DNA of 12,123 nucleotides from assembly GCA_003519685.1 (NCBI GenBank), contig DOWG01000286.1, positions 1-12,123 on the forward strand, read 5' to 3'. The DNA comes from Lachnospiraceae bacterium. GTDB taxonomy: Bacteria; Bacillota; Clostridia; Lachnospirales; Lachnospiraceae. The notes under the pieces are model-generated. The model saw nothing but the letters and a program-made list of their open reading frames with translations, was not told the DNA's origin and did no database searches. Of the stretch, positions 5,460-11,451 are shown piece after piece (position 1 is the stretch's first letter; every line of letters begins with the position of its first letter). Made by a program: the position numbers and the translations under genes.

Positions 5460-7077
5460 GATCGACCATCTTCGTGGTTATCTTCTCGCGAAAAGCACGA
5501 TCATGCTCTACAAACAGCATGGTTGGCTGATATTTCAGGATTAAATCCTCCATTTGAACTCTTGAGAAAACATCAATAAAGTTTAACGGTTCATCCCAGA
5601 TAAATATATGGGCGGGTTCTGCCAGGCTTTTTGCCAGCAGAACTTTTTTCTTCTGCCCCCCGCTAAATTCACGGATATCCTTCCCGAATTGATTCCTTGC
5701 AAAATCCATCTGCCGGAGCACGGTTTTAAAAATGGTTTCATCCAATCCATAGGCAGCAGCAAAATCCTCCAGCTTACCGCGAAGATATGAGGTATCCTGC
5801 GATACATAGGATATCTTTAACCCGGATGCGACAAATAACCGCCCGGTATACTGGATGCTTTCACCGAGAAGCAGCTTGATCAGGGTTGATTTGCCGGAAC
5901 CGTTATTTCCGTTAAGCACAACGCGGTCCCCCTGCATTAATGTAAAATTAATATGGGACACCACCTCCCGTTCCCCATAGAAGAGACTTAGATCTTCTGC
6001 CTCTATCATACGCTTCTTGGGAAACGGAAGGACATTCATTTTCAGTTCATCCACCTGCTCTACGTTTTTCAGAAGTCCCTTCTTCTCCTCGATTGCCTCT
6101 AGTTTTCTGCTTTCAATTGATTTTGCTCTTTTCATCATCTTCGCTGCTTTGTGTCCAACCGCACCGCGATCATATACATGATTTCCGATCTTAGAGGCTT
6201 CCACCTTATCCGACCATCCCATGGCTCTTCTCGCTGCAACCGCAAGCTCATCAATATCCTTTTTTATCTGTTCATTCTTTTCCAGCTCGAAGTTATCCTG
6301 CCAATCCTTATTCTGCTTCCAGGAGGAATAGTTTCCTTTCTGTACCTCAATATTGCTGCGGTTAATCGAAAGGACATGGTCGATACACTGATCCAGAAAA
6401 GCGCGGTCATGGGATACCAATATAAAACCGGTCTTTCCCTGCAAGTAATTAGCCATTGTTTCTCTTCCCGCCATATCAAGGTGATTCGTAGGCTCGTCGA
6501 TCAGAAGGAAATTATTCTTCTTTAGAAACAACGCCGCCAGCATAATCTTTGTCCGTTCGCCAAAGCTTAGGGTGCCAAACGGCCTTCTTAGAACCGAAAG
6601 GTCTACCTGTAATTTGCCCAGCTCTTTTTCAATAAGCTCTTCCATAATATAACCGTCGTGATTCTGATAAAGCTCCTGAAGCTGTCCGAAGCGTTCCATA
6701 GCTGCATCTGCACTTTCCGGATCGCCATTGCCGGTTCCCGTTTCCGCATCATCGGTCACCGTCCGTTTCAGGCACTGCTCCATTTCCTTTTCCCACTGAT
6801 CAAATGGGGCAATCGTATGCTTCATAAGATCTATGGTCAGGATATTCTCATCCTCTGCCTTGAATGGAAAATAATCAAAATCTACCGATGCCGTAATGCT
6901 TCCCTTATAATCATATTTTCCTAATAGCAGGTTAAGAAAGGTAGTCTTCCCCCTGCCATTTCTTCCGATAAAACCAAGCTTCCAATCCGTATCGATCTCA
7001 AAGCTTACATGCTCAAATATATTGTCATAGGCGGTATCATAGCTAAATGTTAAATCATTTACGATAATTCGTGACAT
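5449..7077 (-). CDS. ABC-F ribosome protection protein, Lsa/Vga-like
   Basis: A 542-residue protein with two ABC domains and no membrane segments. Domain 1: Walker A GRNGRGKT at 38-45, signature LSFGE at 170-174, Walker B DEPTNHLD at 194-201, SHD at 222-224. A charged linker of about 100 residues (250-350) follows. Domain 2: GNNGSGKS at 390-397, FSGGQ at 471-475, DEPLNFID at 495-502, EHD at 524-526. This is ABC-F architecture. Members such as Lsa and Vga bind the ribosomal E site and use the linker to displace lincosamides, streptogramin A or pleuromutilins. Resistance here is inferred. Housekeeping ABC-F proteins are an alternative, although DEPLNFID replacing the second DEPTNHLD is common in the Lsa group. 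AAGGAG lies eight bases before the start. A terminator-ended leader lies upstream. Confidence 0.85.
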   Translation of the reverse strand: MSRIIVNDLTFSYDTAYDNIFEHVSFEIDTDWKLGFIGRNGRGKTTFLNLLLGKYDYKGSITASVDFDYFPFKAEDENILTIDLMKHTIAPFDQWEKEMEQCLKRTVTDDAETGTGNGDPESADAAMERFGQLQELYQNHDGYIMEELIEKELGKLQVDLSVLRRPFGTLSFGERTKIMLAALFLKKNNFLLIDEPTNHLDMAGRETMANYLQGKTGFILVSHDRAFLDQCIDHVLSINRSNIEVQKGNYSSWKQNKDWQDNFELEKNEQIKKDIDELAVAARRAMGWSDKVEASKIGNHVYDRGAVGHKAAKMMKRAKSIESRKLEAIEEKKGLLKNVEQVDELKMNVLPFPKKRMIEAEDLSLFYGEREVVSHINFTLMQGDRVVLNGNNGSGKSTLIKLLLGESIQYTGRLFVASGLKISYVSQDTSYLRGKLEDFAAAYGLDETIFKTVLRQMDFARNQFGKDIREFSGGQKKKVLLAKSLAEPAHIFIWDEPLNFIDVFSRVQMEDLILKYQPTMLFVEHDRAFREKITTKMVDLNI

Positions 7078-7167
7078 ATCATCATCTCCTTCGATGCCGT
7101 AATTAACCTCAACCCGGATTATTTTTCCCTATCCCTATCAAGGTATTATGTGCCCACTGGGCGCATC

Positions 7168-7202
7168 AAAAAAACCACAAGAAATTACTTTCCTGTGGTT
7201 TC
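7168..7202 (-). terminator. Strong intrinsic terminator in the ABC-F leader
   Basis: AAACCACA / TGTGGTTT plus one G-U pair and GAAA / TTTC form a 13-bp stem with a GTAA loop, followed on the minus strand by seven T residues. It lies about 90 bases before the ABC-F start, so it would either end a small RNA or act as an attenuator read through on induction. Confidence 0.85.
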
Positions 7203-7515
7203 TATCTGCAGAAATGTATTACAAAATATGCCAATTACACCTATCCAATACTAGACAATATCAGCGATGGAATCGTTTCTCTGCTATTCAAAGTTCATTC
7301 GGAAAGATAATTTCTTGCCTGTACAAGCAAATGATCAGCCAATTGCATGCACAACTCCAGAATCCAATGATTTTCTTACATCATTGAACCGGAAAAGCTT
7401 ATTTAAAATAAATCAGCTTATTAGCAAGTAATCTTCATTCCTTAATCCCTCGTTTCTTAGTGAACTACCCATCGTCTAAAGCCATGAGATGGCGGCCGCA
7501 TTTTTTTCAAATGCC
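7168..7515 (-). ncRNA. Candidate structured leader or small RNA, about 345 nt
   Basis: The segment between a consensus promoter (7522-7549) and a strong terminator (7168-7202) has no ribosome binding site with a plausible ORF, yet it is full of stems: GCCAT/ATGGC (7481-7493), AGCT-ATTTA / TAAAT-AGCT (7396-7418), CAATGAT / ATCATTG (7365-7386), and TTGC-TGTACA-GCAA near 7316-7331. The 5' end can form GCATTT / AAATGC. It precedes the ABC-F gene on the same strand. It could be the attenuator leader of that gene, as known for antibiotic-inducible ABC-F genes, or an independent regulatory RNA. I could not match it to 6S, tmRNA, SRP, RNase P or T-box consensus from memory. Confidence 0.5.
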
Positions 7516-7521
7516 AGAATA

Positions 7522-7549
7522 ATAATAGCACCCATAGCTACACTGTCAA
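7522..7549 (-). promoter_or_regulatory. Promoter of the ABC-F leader RNA
   Basis: TTGACA is followed after 16 bases by TATTAT on the minus strand, giving a start near 7515. It lies directly after the stop of the lytic transglycosylase gene and upstream of the structured leader. Confidence 0.65.
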
Positions 7550-7557
7550 GCGTATCC

Positions 7558-8286
7558 TTATTGGAACCTATCCTCTTTCTTTTCCTGCTTTTTCTCATCC
7601 ATTTCTTTAAAGATCAAGTCCAGGAATTTCAGATAATCCTGCTCGGAAAAGATAGAGCTAAGCGTTGTCTGGGTATCCTCCTTAATCATCTGGGAAATCG
7701 GCGTAATCGTGTAATAACGGTTATATACCGATGTCGCAGCCGGAAGAATTACTGGCGCTGCCTGCTTTCCTGCTGTTGAAACGGAACCGGCACCCAGATT
7801 CTGACCCATGTATTCCATAACCTTTACAACATAGTTCTGCGTTTCTTTAAACGGCGGGACACCGCCATACTTCGCAACATTTCCCATTCCGGCGTTATAC
7901 GCAGCCAATGCAAGCTTTGTATTGCCGTCATATTTATCCAGCAGCTGTGCAATGAATTTTGCTCCGCCCATGATATTCTGCTCCGGATCAAAGGCATTCT
8001 TTACTCCTAACGAGGCTGCGGTTGCAGGCATAAGCTGCATAACCCCCTGCGCTCCGCATCGGGATACCGCTTTCGGATCAAAACCCGATTCTGCTTTGCC
8101 GATTGCTTTTAACAGGTTCACCGGAACATTATACTTATTCGCTGCTTCTTCAAAAATATCATCAAAACTTTTTGTTTCTGCAAGATAAGCGGAAAAGCTC
8201 TTGCCATCCGTATTCGCAGTTCGTTCCGCATTGGTTTTATATATATTTTGTTGTCCAACAGTTACAATACCATTTACCTGTGCCAT
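7558..8286 (-). CDS. Lytic transglycosylase, SLT domain
   Basis: A 242-residue protein with a lysozyme-like SLT domain at about residues 40-160. Catalytic Glu66 sits in KAESGFDP, followed by GVMQLMP (81-87), AAYNAG (128-133) and PPFKETQNYV (144-153), all hallmarks of family 1 lytic transglycosylases, which cleave peptidoglycan between MurNAc and GlcNAc with formation of 1,6-anhydroMurNAc. The first 40 residues are polar with no signal peptide. In related clostridia such proteins often belong with flagellar genes and could leave through the flagellar export route, but no flagellar genes are present here. The Lys/Glu-rich tail ends at residue 242. AAAGGAG six bases before the ATG supports the start, and a consensus promoter lies about 110 bases upstream. 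Confidence 0.88.
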   Translation of the reverse strand: MAQVNGIVTVGQQNIYKTNAERTANTDGKSFSAYLAETKSFDDIFEEAANKYNVPVNLLKAIGKAESGFDPKAVSRCGAQGVMQLMPATAASLGVKNAFDPEQNIMGGAKFIAQLLDKYDGNTKLALAAYNAGMGNVAKYGGVPPFKETQNYVVKVMEYMGQNLGAGSVSTAGKQAAPVILPAATSVYNRYYTITPISQMIKEDTQTTLSSIFSEQDYLKFLDLIFKEMDEKKQEKKEDRFQ

Positions 8287-8395
8287 CGTTTTCTCCTTTG
8301 TTCCGGGGATAACCGATTTATACCGCTATCCTATACCATTTTATCATTCACATGTGACTTAAAGACAGATCCTATCAAAGTTTCCATATAAATGA

Positions 8396-8424
8396 ATTAT
8401 AAAATTATATCCGTCTTTTGTCAA
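8396..8424 (-). promoter_or_regulatory. Consensus promoter of the lytic transglycosylase gene
   Basis: TTGACA, exactly 17 bases, then TATAAT on the minus strand is a perfect sigma-A promoter, with a start near 8388. The roughly 100-base leader contains the 10-bp palindrome TCACATGTGA (8348-8357) and a small GGATA / TATCC stem. Confidence 0.85.
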
Positions 8425-8607
8425 CCGTGCGCGAGTAATTTTTGAGTTTTGTTGAGTTTCCGTAGATTTCTCCACAGTGCCTCAAACATATGACTCCTTT
8501 TATAGGCATCTTACAAAAAATACTTAAATATAAGGGATCTTCTTTCTTTTTATGTAAAATTAATTATCACAAAATAATCGTATTAAATAAAAAGAAGGAG
8601 GATTCCT

Positions 8608-8643
8608 ATGGTTAATTTGTTTAATCCTCTTATTACTTTCTAA
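8608..8643 (+). CDS. Mini-ORF of 11 residues with perfect ribosome binding site
   Basis: AAGGAGG six bases before the ATG opens the frame MVNLFNPLITF followed by TAA. The peptide is hydrophobic and too short for a domain. About 27 bases after the stop, sequences able to form mutually exclusive hairpins begin and end in a short T-run. This recalls a leader-peptide attenuator, but no plus-strand gene follows in the window. It could be a free-standing short peptide gene, a relic of a lost operon, or chance. No convincing promoter was seen upstream. Confidence 0.4.
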   Translation: MVNLFNPLITF

Positions 8644-8669
8644 AGTGGTGTCGTTTAAAATATCCATAT

Positions 8670-8735
8670 AAGAACTTCTCCTTTGTTTTTGGATGGCATA
8701 GACATTTAAATATTAACAAACTTGAAGTTCTTTTT
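8670..8735 (+). terminator. Possible terminator after the mini-ORF
   Basis: AAGAACTTC and GAAGTTCTT form a 9-bp perfect inverted repeat around a 45-base loop, followed by T residues. An alternative ATCCA / TGGAT pairing (8662-8666 with 8690-8694) crosses it and is mutually exclusive. Between 8736 and 8925 only short stems (for example GCTGTA / TACAGC near 8783-8806) and a doubled AGCAATA are visible, with no gene. Confidence 0.4.
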
Positions 8736-8925
8736 CTATATAAATTTTTTACTATCTAAGTAACAAGCAATAAGCAATAAAACGCTGTAGATAAGGGGTG
8801 TACAGCACCTTCACTATTTTTACGTGAATCATTTAGAATCTTAATACAAACTAATTAAAATCACTCTATTATCATAACACGAATCATCATAGATTTTTCT
8901 ATGCGCTTACCTCATAAGACATAAT

Positions 8926-8978
8926 AAAGCTAAGGCATTTAAACGATATTTATACCGTACTAAATGCCTTGGCTTTAT
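8926..8978. terminator. Bidirectional hairpin terminator after the secreted protein gene
   Basis: ATAAAGC-T-AAGGCATTTA pairs with TAAATGCCTT-G-GCTTTAT for about 17 bp, and the loop contains a further ACG-TAT / ATA-CGT pairing. The outer A/T tracts supply T-rich tails on both strands. It lies about 30 bases after the stop of the gene at 9010-9414. Confidence 0.75.
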
Positions 8979-9009
8979 TTTACATATTATAATTTATTCA
9001 TTCCTCAAA

Positions 9010-9414
9010 TTATATTCGACCTACAACAGACCCTGAATAAGTGGCATATGTAGTCCAACCAAAGAAATTCTCGCTATACCAATTTTCTAAGTAAAGTGTA
9101 CCACTCATATTGGTACGTAAATCTTCATCATAATAGCTTATATTCCAAGTATTAGGTGGTATTATTTTACCATCAAATTGGATATCCACCGTTATTTCTT
9201 TCGACACAACAATATTTGGTGTTACATCAAAATTATCTTTGTTATTACTTAGATAAATTGTGTAGTGAATACCATCTTCCGTATATCCCTCAGATATCAC
9301 AGTTTTCTGTGATGAAATCGGAGTTATAGTAGCTGCCGATGCAGCTGTGATGTTGCCTGTAAAAAGTAATGTGATCATAATCATTGTTATTGCAGCATAA
9401 ATTTTCTTTTTCAT
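9010..9414 (-). CDS. Small secreted protein of unknown function
   Basis: A 134-residue protein with a classical Sec signal peptide: MKKKIYAAITMIMITLLF, then small residues with a likely cleavage in the AASAA region near residue 28. The mature part of about 105 residues is rich in aromatic and beta-forming residues (GIHYTIYLS, TWNISYYDED, SGTLYLENWYSENFFGWTTY) and ends in SGSVVGRI, suggesting a small beta-sandwich domain. No enzyme motif, LPXTG or lipobox is visible. The start at 9414 gives a standard signal peptide. An ATG at 9432 would add six residues but leave an untranslated leader of only about 11 bases. The ribosome binding site is weak for both. A strong promoter precedes it and a terminator follows, so it is a single-gene unit. 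Confidence 0.7.
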   Translation of the reverse strand: MKKKIYAAITMIMITLLFTGNITAASAATITPISSQKTVISEGYTEDGIHYTIYLSNNKDNFDVTPNIVVSKEITVDIQFDGKIIPPNTWNISYYDEDLRTNMSGTLYLENWYSENFFGWTTYATYSGSVVGRI

Positions 9415-9449
9415 ATTTTTTCTTACTTTCATTAAATAATTATGATCTT

Positions 9450-9478
9450 ATGATATGTTAAAAAATGTATTTTGTCAA
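9450..9478 (-). promoter_or_regulatory. Promoter of the secreted protein gene
   Basis: TTGACA, 17 bases, then TATCAT on the minus strand, with a start near 9443. It is close to the sigma-A consensus. Confidence 0.75.
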
Positions 9479-9538
9479 GTGCTATTTACATATTTATTTT
9501 ATATTTGTATATTTTAGGTAAATATTTGTAAACTTCAC

Positions 9539-9844
9539 TTAAACTCTCGGTGCGAACTCAGACATATCATCCTTTGTTGATGATATGTCTGATATATTTT
9601 TATTCAATGACTGTAGTAGTTCGATTATATAACCTATTGCATAAAAAAATGCACTTACTATGAAAATGCAAAACCAATATAGTAGAAGATACCTAAAAAA
9701 ATAAATTGTATTAATATTACCCAAATCTGGTGATGCAATAATTGATGAGGCGCGTAAGTAAGCTATAACCAAACTTCCAACCCCACCAAAAACACCTATG
9801 AAGAACGCTACTATCCTATAAGTTTTACCTAATTTTTTTTTCAT
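9539..9844 (-). CDS. Small two-helix membrane protein of unknown function
   Basis: A 101-residue protein with two hydrophobic segments, IVAFFIGVFGGVGSLVIAY near residues 11-29 and YLLLYWFCIFIVSAFFYAIG near 52-71, then a charged C-terminal tail (LLQSLNKNISDISSTKDDM). Both ends would lie on the same side of the membrane. The start at 9844 follows GGAGG at good distance. An upstream in-frame ATG at 9874 has no such site. No family is recognised. It lies upstream of the secreted protein gene on the same strand, but that gene has its own promoter. The 3' end of the coding sequence contains a 13-bp perfect inverted repeat. Confidence 0.7.
   Translation of the reverse strand: MKKKLGKTYRIVAFFIGVFGGVGSLVIAYLRASSIIASPDLGNINTIYFFRYLLLYWFCIFIVSAFFYAIGYIIELLQSLNKNISDISSTKDDMSEFAPRV
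9559..9591. repeat. 13-bp perfect inverted repeat inside a coding 3' end
   Basis: CAGACATATCATC and GATGATATGTCTG flank a seven-base loop within the last 18 codons of the small membrane protein gene. On the plus strand ATATATTTTT follows, so it could terminate transcripts approaching from the left. On the minus strand no T-run follows. Confidence 0.6.
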
Positions 9845-9966
9845 AATAATACCTCCACGCTTTTGATATAGCAATAAACCAACTTTATTATTGTTAAATA
9901 TTCATATAGTTGTCTTGCATTTCTATTTCCTTTATCACTTTCTTCTTTACTTTCTACGCTGTCTGC

Positions 9967-9976
9967 GTACTAGTAA
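9967..9976 (+). repeat. Direct repeat GTACTAGTAA, left copy
   Basis: The same ten bases recur at 10290-10299, flanking the transposase relic. They might be a decayed target-site duplication, but the core TACTAGTA is palindromic and the match could be chance. Confidence 0.25.
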
Positions 9977-10058
9977 TGTAGGTAAGCATTTAGTCTATCT
10001 TATCTGCCTCAAATAGCTCTGTGACCACTTTTTTGCGTTTCTCTTTTTTCATGAAAAA

Positions 10059-10257
10059 CTATGATCTTTTTCTATATATTCGAAGCCATACCACATCCAT
10101 TTTTTCAAACAGCACTGGGTAAAATTCTAGTCCTTTTGGGTTGATCTGCGTTCATTTCACTTACTACAACATCTTCTTCCTCAGATATCCGATTGCCTAA
10201 TTGCTGAATTAGATTCCATACTCCTCCGTGGCTAATACTTTGTCCACAAATATTGCT
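10059..10257 (-). pseudogene. Remnant of an ISLre2-family (UPF0236) transposase
   Basis: Two short minus-strand frames together resemble an internal part of ISLre2 transposases. Frame one (10257-10105) reads CGQSISHGGVWNLIQQLGN then RISEEE, matching the family's QSIS-GGVWN--QKLGE block. A frameshift leads into VLFEKMDVVWLRIYRKRS (10115-10059), matching its VLFEE-DG-WL----RK block. Both end in stops. The rest of the roughly 400-residue transposase is missing, so this is a small, long-inactive relic. The remaining DNA of 9845-10306 shows no gene and is likely decayed element or spacer. Confidence 0.7.
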
Positions 10258-10269
10258 TTACATTTCTGT

Positions 10270-10294
10270 AGTACTCGAGTGATACTCTAGTACT
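10270..10294. repeat. Hairpin downstream of ilvC
   Basis: AGTACT-C-GAGT / ACTC-T-AGTACT pair with one mismatch over 11 bp around a three-base loop, just after the ilvC stop. There is no T-run on the minus strand, so it is at best a weak terminator or a processing site. Confidence 0.4.
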
Positions 10295-10299
10295 AGTAA
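10290..10299 (+). repeat. Direct repeat GTACTAGTAA, right copy
   Basis: Partner of the copy at 9967-9976. The two bracket about 313 bp that contain the transposase relic. Confidence 0.25.
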
Positions 10300-10306
10300 C
10301 ACCGAT

Positions 10307-11317
10307 TTAATTATCAATCAGCTTGTTCTTACTGGTCCAGCTCATCATCTTACGAAGCTCTGCACCGACCTTTTCCAGCGGATGCTCTGCTTCAATTCTT
10401 CTCTTGGCATAGAAGCTGGTACATCCGATCTGATTTTCCAGCAGCCAGTTGCGGGCAAACGTACCGTCCTGAATCTCTGCAAGAACCTTTCGCATCGCAT
10501 TTTTCGTATCCTCGGTTATAATTTTCGGTCCGGTAATGTAATCACCGTACTCTGCCGTATTCGATATGGAATACCGCATCCCGGCAAATCCGCTCTCGTT
10601 AATTAAATCTACGATTAATTTCATCTCATGGATACATTCAAAATAAGCGCTTTCCGGCTCATAACCAGCCTCCACAAGTACCTCAAAGCCTGCTTTCATC
10701 AGGGCAGTAACACCGCCGCAGAGAACCGCCTGCTCACCAAACAGATCTGTTTCGGTCTCCTCCCGGAATGTTGTTTCAAGGACGCCGGCTCTCGCTCCGC
10801 CGATTGCCAAAGCATAAGCTAAGCCTAAGTCATGTGCCTTTCCCGTGGCATCCTGATAAACAGCGATCAGGCAGGGAACTCCCTGACCCTCTAAGTATTG
10901 GCTTCTTACCGTATGACCCGGTCCCTTGGGTGCAATCATTAAAACGTCAACATCCTTCGGAGGAATGATCTGACCGTAATGAATCGAGAAACCGTGCGCA
11001 AACATCAGAGCTTTCCCGGGCTTCAGATTCGGTTCGATCGACTCCTGATACAGCTTTGCCTGCTTCTCATCATTAATTAGAATCATAATGATATCAGCTC
11101 TTTTTGCAGCCTCTGCTGCCGTATACACCTCGAAACCGGCTGCTTCTGCTTTCGCCCAGGACTTGCTGCCTTCATAAAGTCCGATAATAACATGAACACC
11201 GGATTCCTTCGCGTTCAGTGCATGTGCATGTCCCTGGCTGCCATAGCCGATTACCGCCACCGTTTTCCCTTCCAATAAGGAAAGGTCACAATCCTTTTGA
11301 TAATAAATCTTTGCCAT
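10307..11317 (-). CDS. ilvC: Ketol-acid reductoisomerase (class I)
   Basis: A 336-residue enzyme of normal class I length. It isomerises and reduces 2-acetolactate or 2-aceto-2-hydroxybutyrate to the dihydroxy acid, the second common step of valine, leucine and isoleucine synthesis, in the cytoplasm with Mg2+ and NAD(P)H. Visible are the Rossmann motif GYGSQGHAHA (24-33), AHGF with His108, APKGPGHTVR, and metal ligands Asp191 and Glu195 in DLFGEQ and Glu227 and Glu231 in FECIHEMK, plus SISNTAEYGD. The cofactor loop reads GLYEGSKSW. Its serines fit NADPH, while the Tyr at 48 stands where many homologues have Arg. The start at 11317 follows GAGGTTGAA. The in-frame ATG at 11329 lacks a ribosome binding site. 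It follows ilvN by 134 bp with structured RNA between them. Confidence 0.96.
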   Translation of the reverse strand: MAKIYYQKDCDLSLLEGKTVAVIGYGSQGHAHALNAKESGVHVIIGLYEGSKSWAKAEAAGFEVYTAAEAAKRADIIMILINDEKQAKLYQESIEPNLKPGKALMFAHGFSIHYGQIIPPKDVDVLMIAPKGPGHTVRSQYLEGQGVPCLIAVYQDATGKAHDLGLAYALAIGGARAGVLETTFREETETDLFGEQAVLCGGVTALMKAGFEVLVEAGYEPESAYFECIHEMKLIVDLINESGFAGMRYSISNTAEYGDYITGPKIITEDTKNAMRKVLAEIQDGTFARNWLLENQIGCTSFYAKRRIEAEHPLEKVGAELRKMMSWTSKNKLIDN

Positions 11318-11346
11318 CTTCAACCTCATTTCTGCGCGGCTTTTTA
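11318..11346 (-). promoter_or_regulatory. Shared leader motif before ilvC
   Basis: The minus strand reads AAAAAGCCGCG, CA, then GAAATGAGGTTGAA before the start. It is the closest match to the fetB leader, with one difference in the core. CCGCGC pairs exactly with GCGCGG at 11369-11374, forming a GC-rich stem just before the ribosome binding site. Confidence 0.55.
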
Positions 11347-11389
11347 TGTATCATGGAGCTTGTGGGCACCGCGCTGACACAAACTCTGT

Positions 11390-11407
11390 GGGGTTGCAAC
11401 ACACCCC
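11390..11407. repeat. Hairpin in the ilvN-ilvC spacer
   Basis: GGGGT / ACCCC arms surround a centre that contains the 8-bp palindrome GTTGCAAC. Nearby TTGTG / CACAA and GCGCGG / CCGCGC pairings compete for overlapping bases, so the spacer can fold in more than one way. Confidence 0.4.
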
Positions 11408-11451
11408 TGACTCTTGTTATATAAATTTATTCCTTACCTTGATCCATTACC

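Noticed and set aside
5583..6525. Several 60-124 residue frames inside the ABC-F gene
   Set aside because: They lie opposite to or out of frame with a well-supported ABC-F coding sequence and have no motifs of their own.
7148..7387. 79-residue plus-strand frame within the ABC-F leader
   Set aside because: No ribosome binding site and no family resemblance. It runs through the terminator hairpin and is better explained as the reverse of a structured RNA.
8348..8357. TCACATGTGA palindrome in the transglycosylase leader as a CRP-like operator
   Set aside because: It is only 10 bp, lies downstream of the transcription start, and clostridia generally lack a cAMP-CRP system. A chance palindrome is likely.
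10021..10056. Short minus-strand frame MKKEKRKKVVTELF downstream of the transposase relic
   Set aside because: No ribosome binding site and no clear match to the transposase. It is probably decayed DNA.
11361..11380. TGGGCACCGCG on the plus strand resembling a T-box GGTGG-ACCGCG core
   Set aside because: It is on the strand opposite to ilvC, no plus-strand gene follows, and no specifier stem or matching terminator is present.
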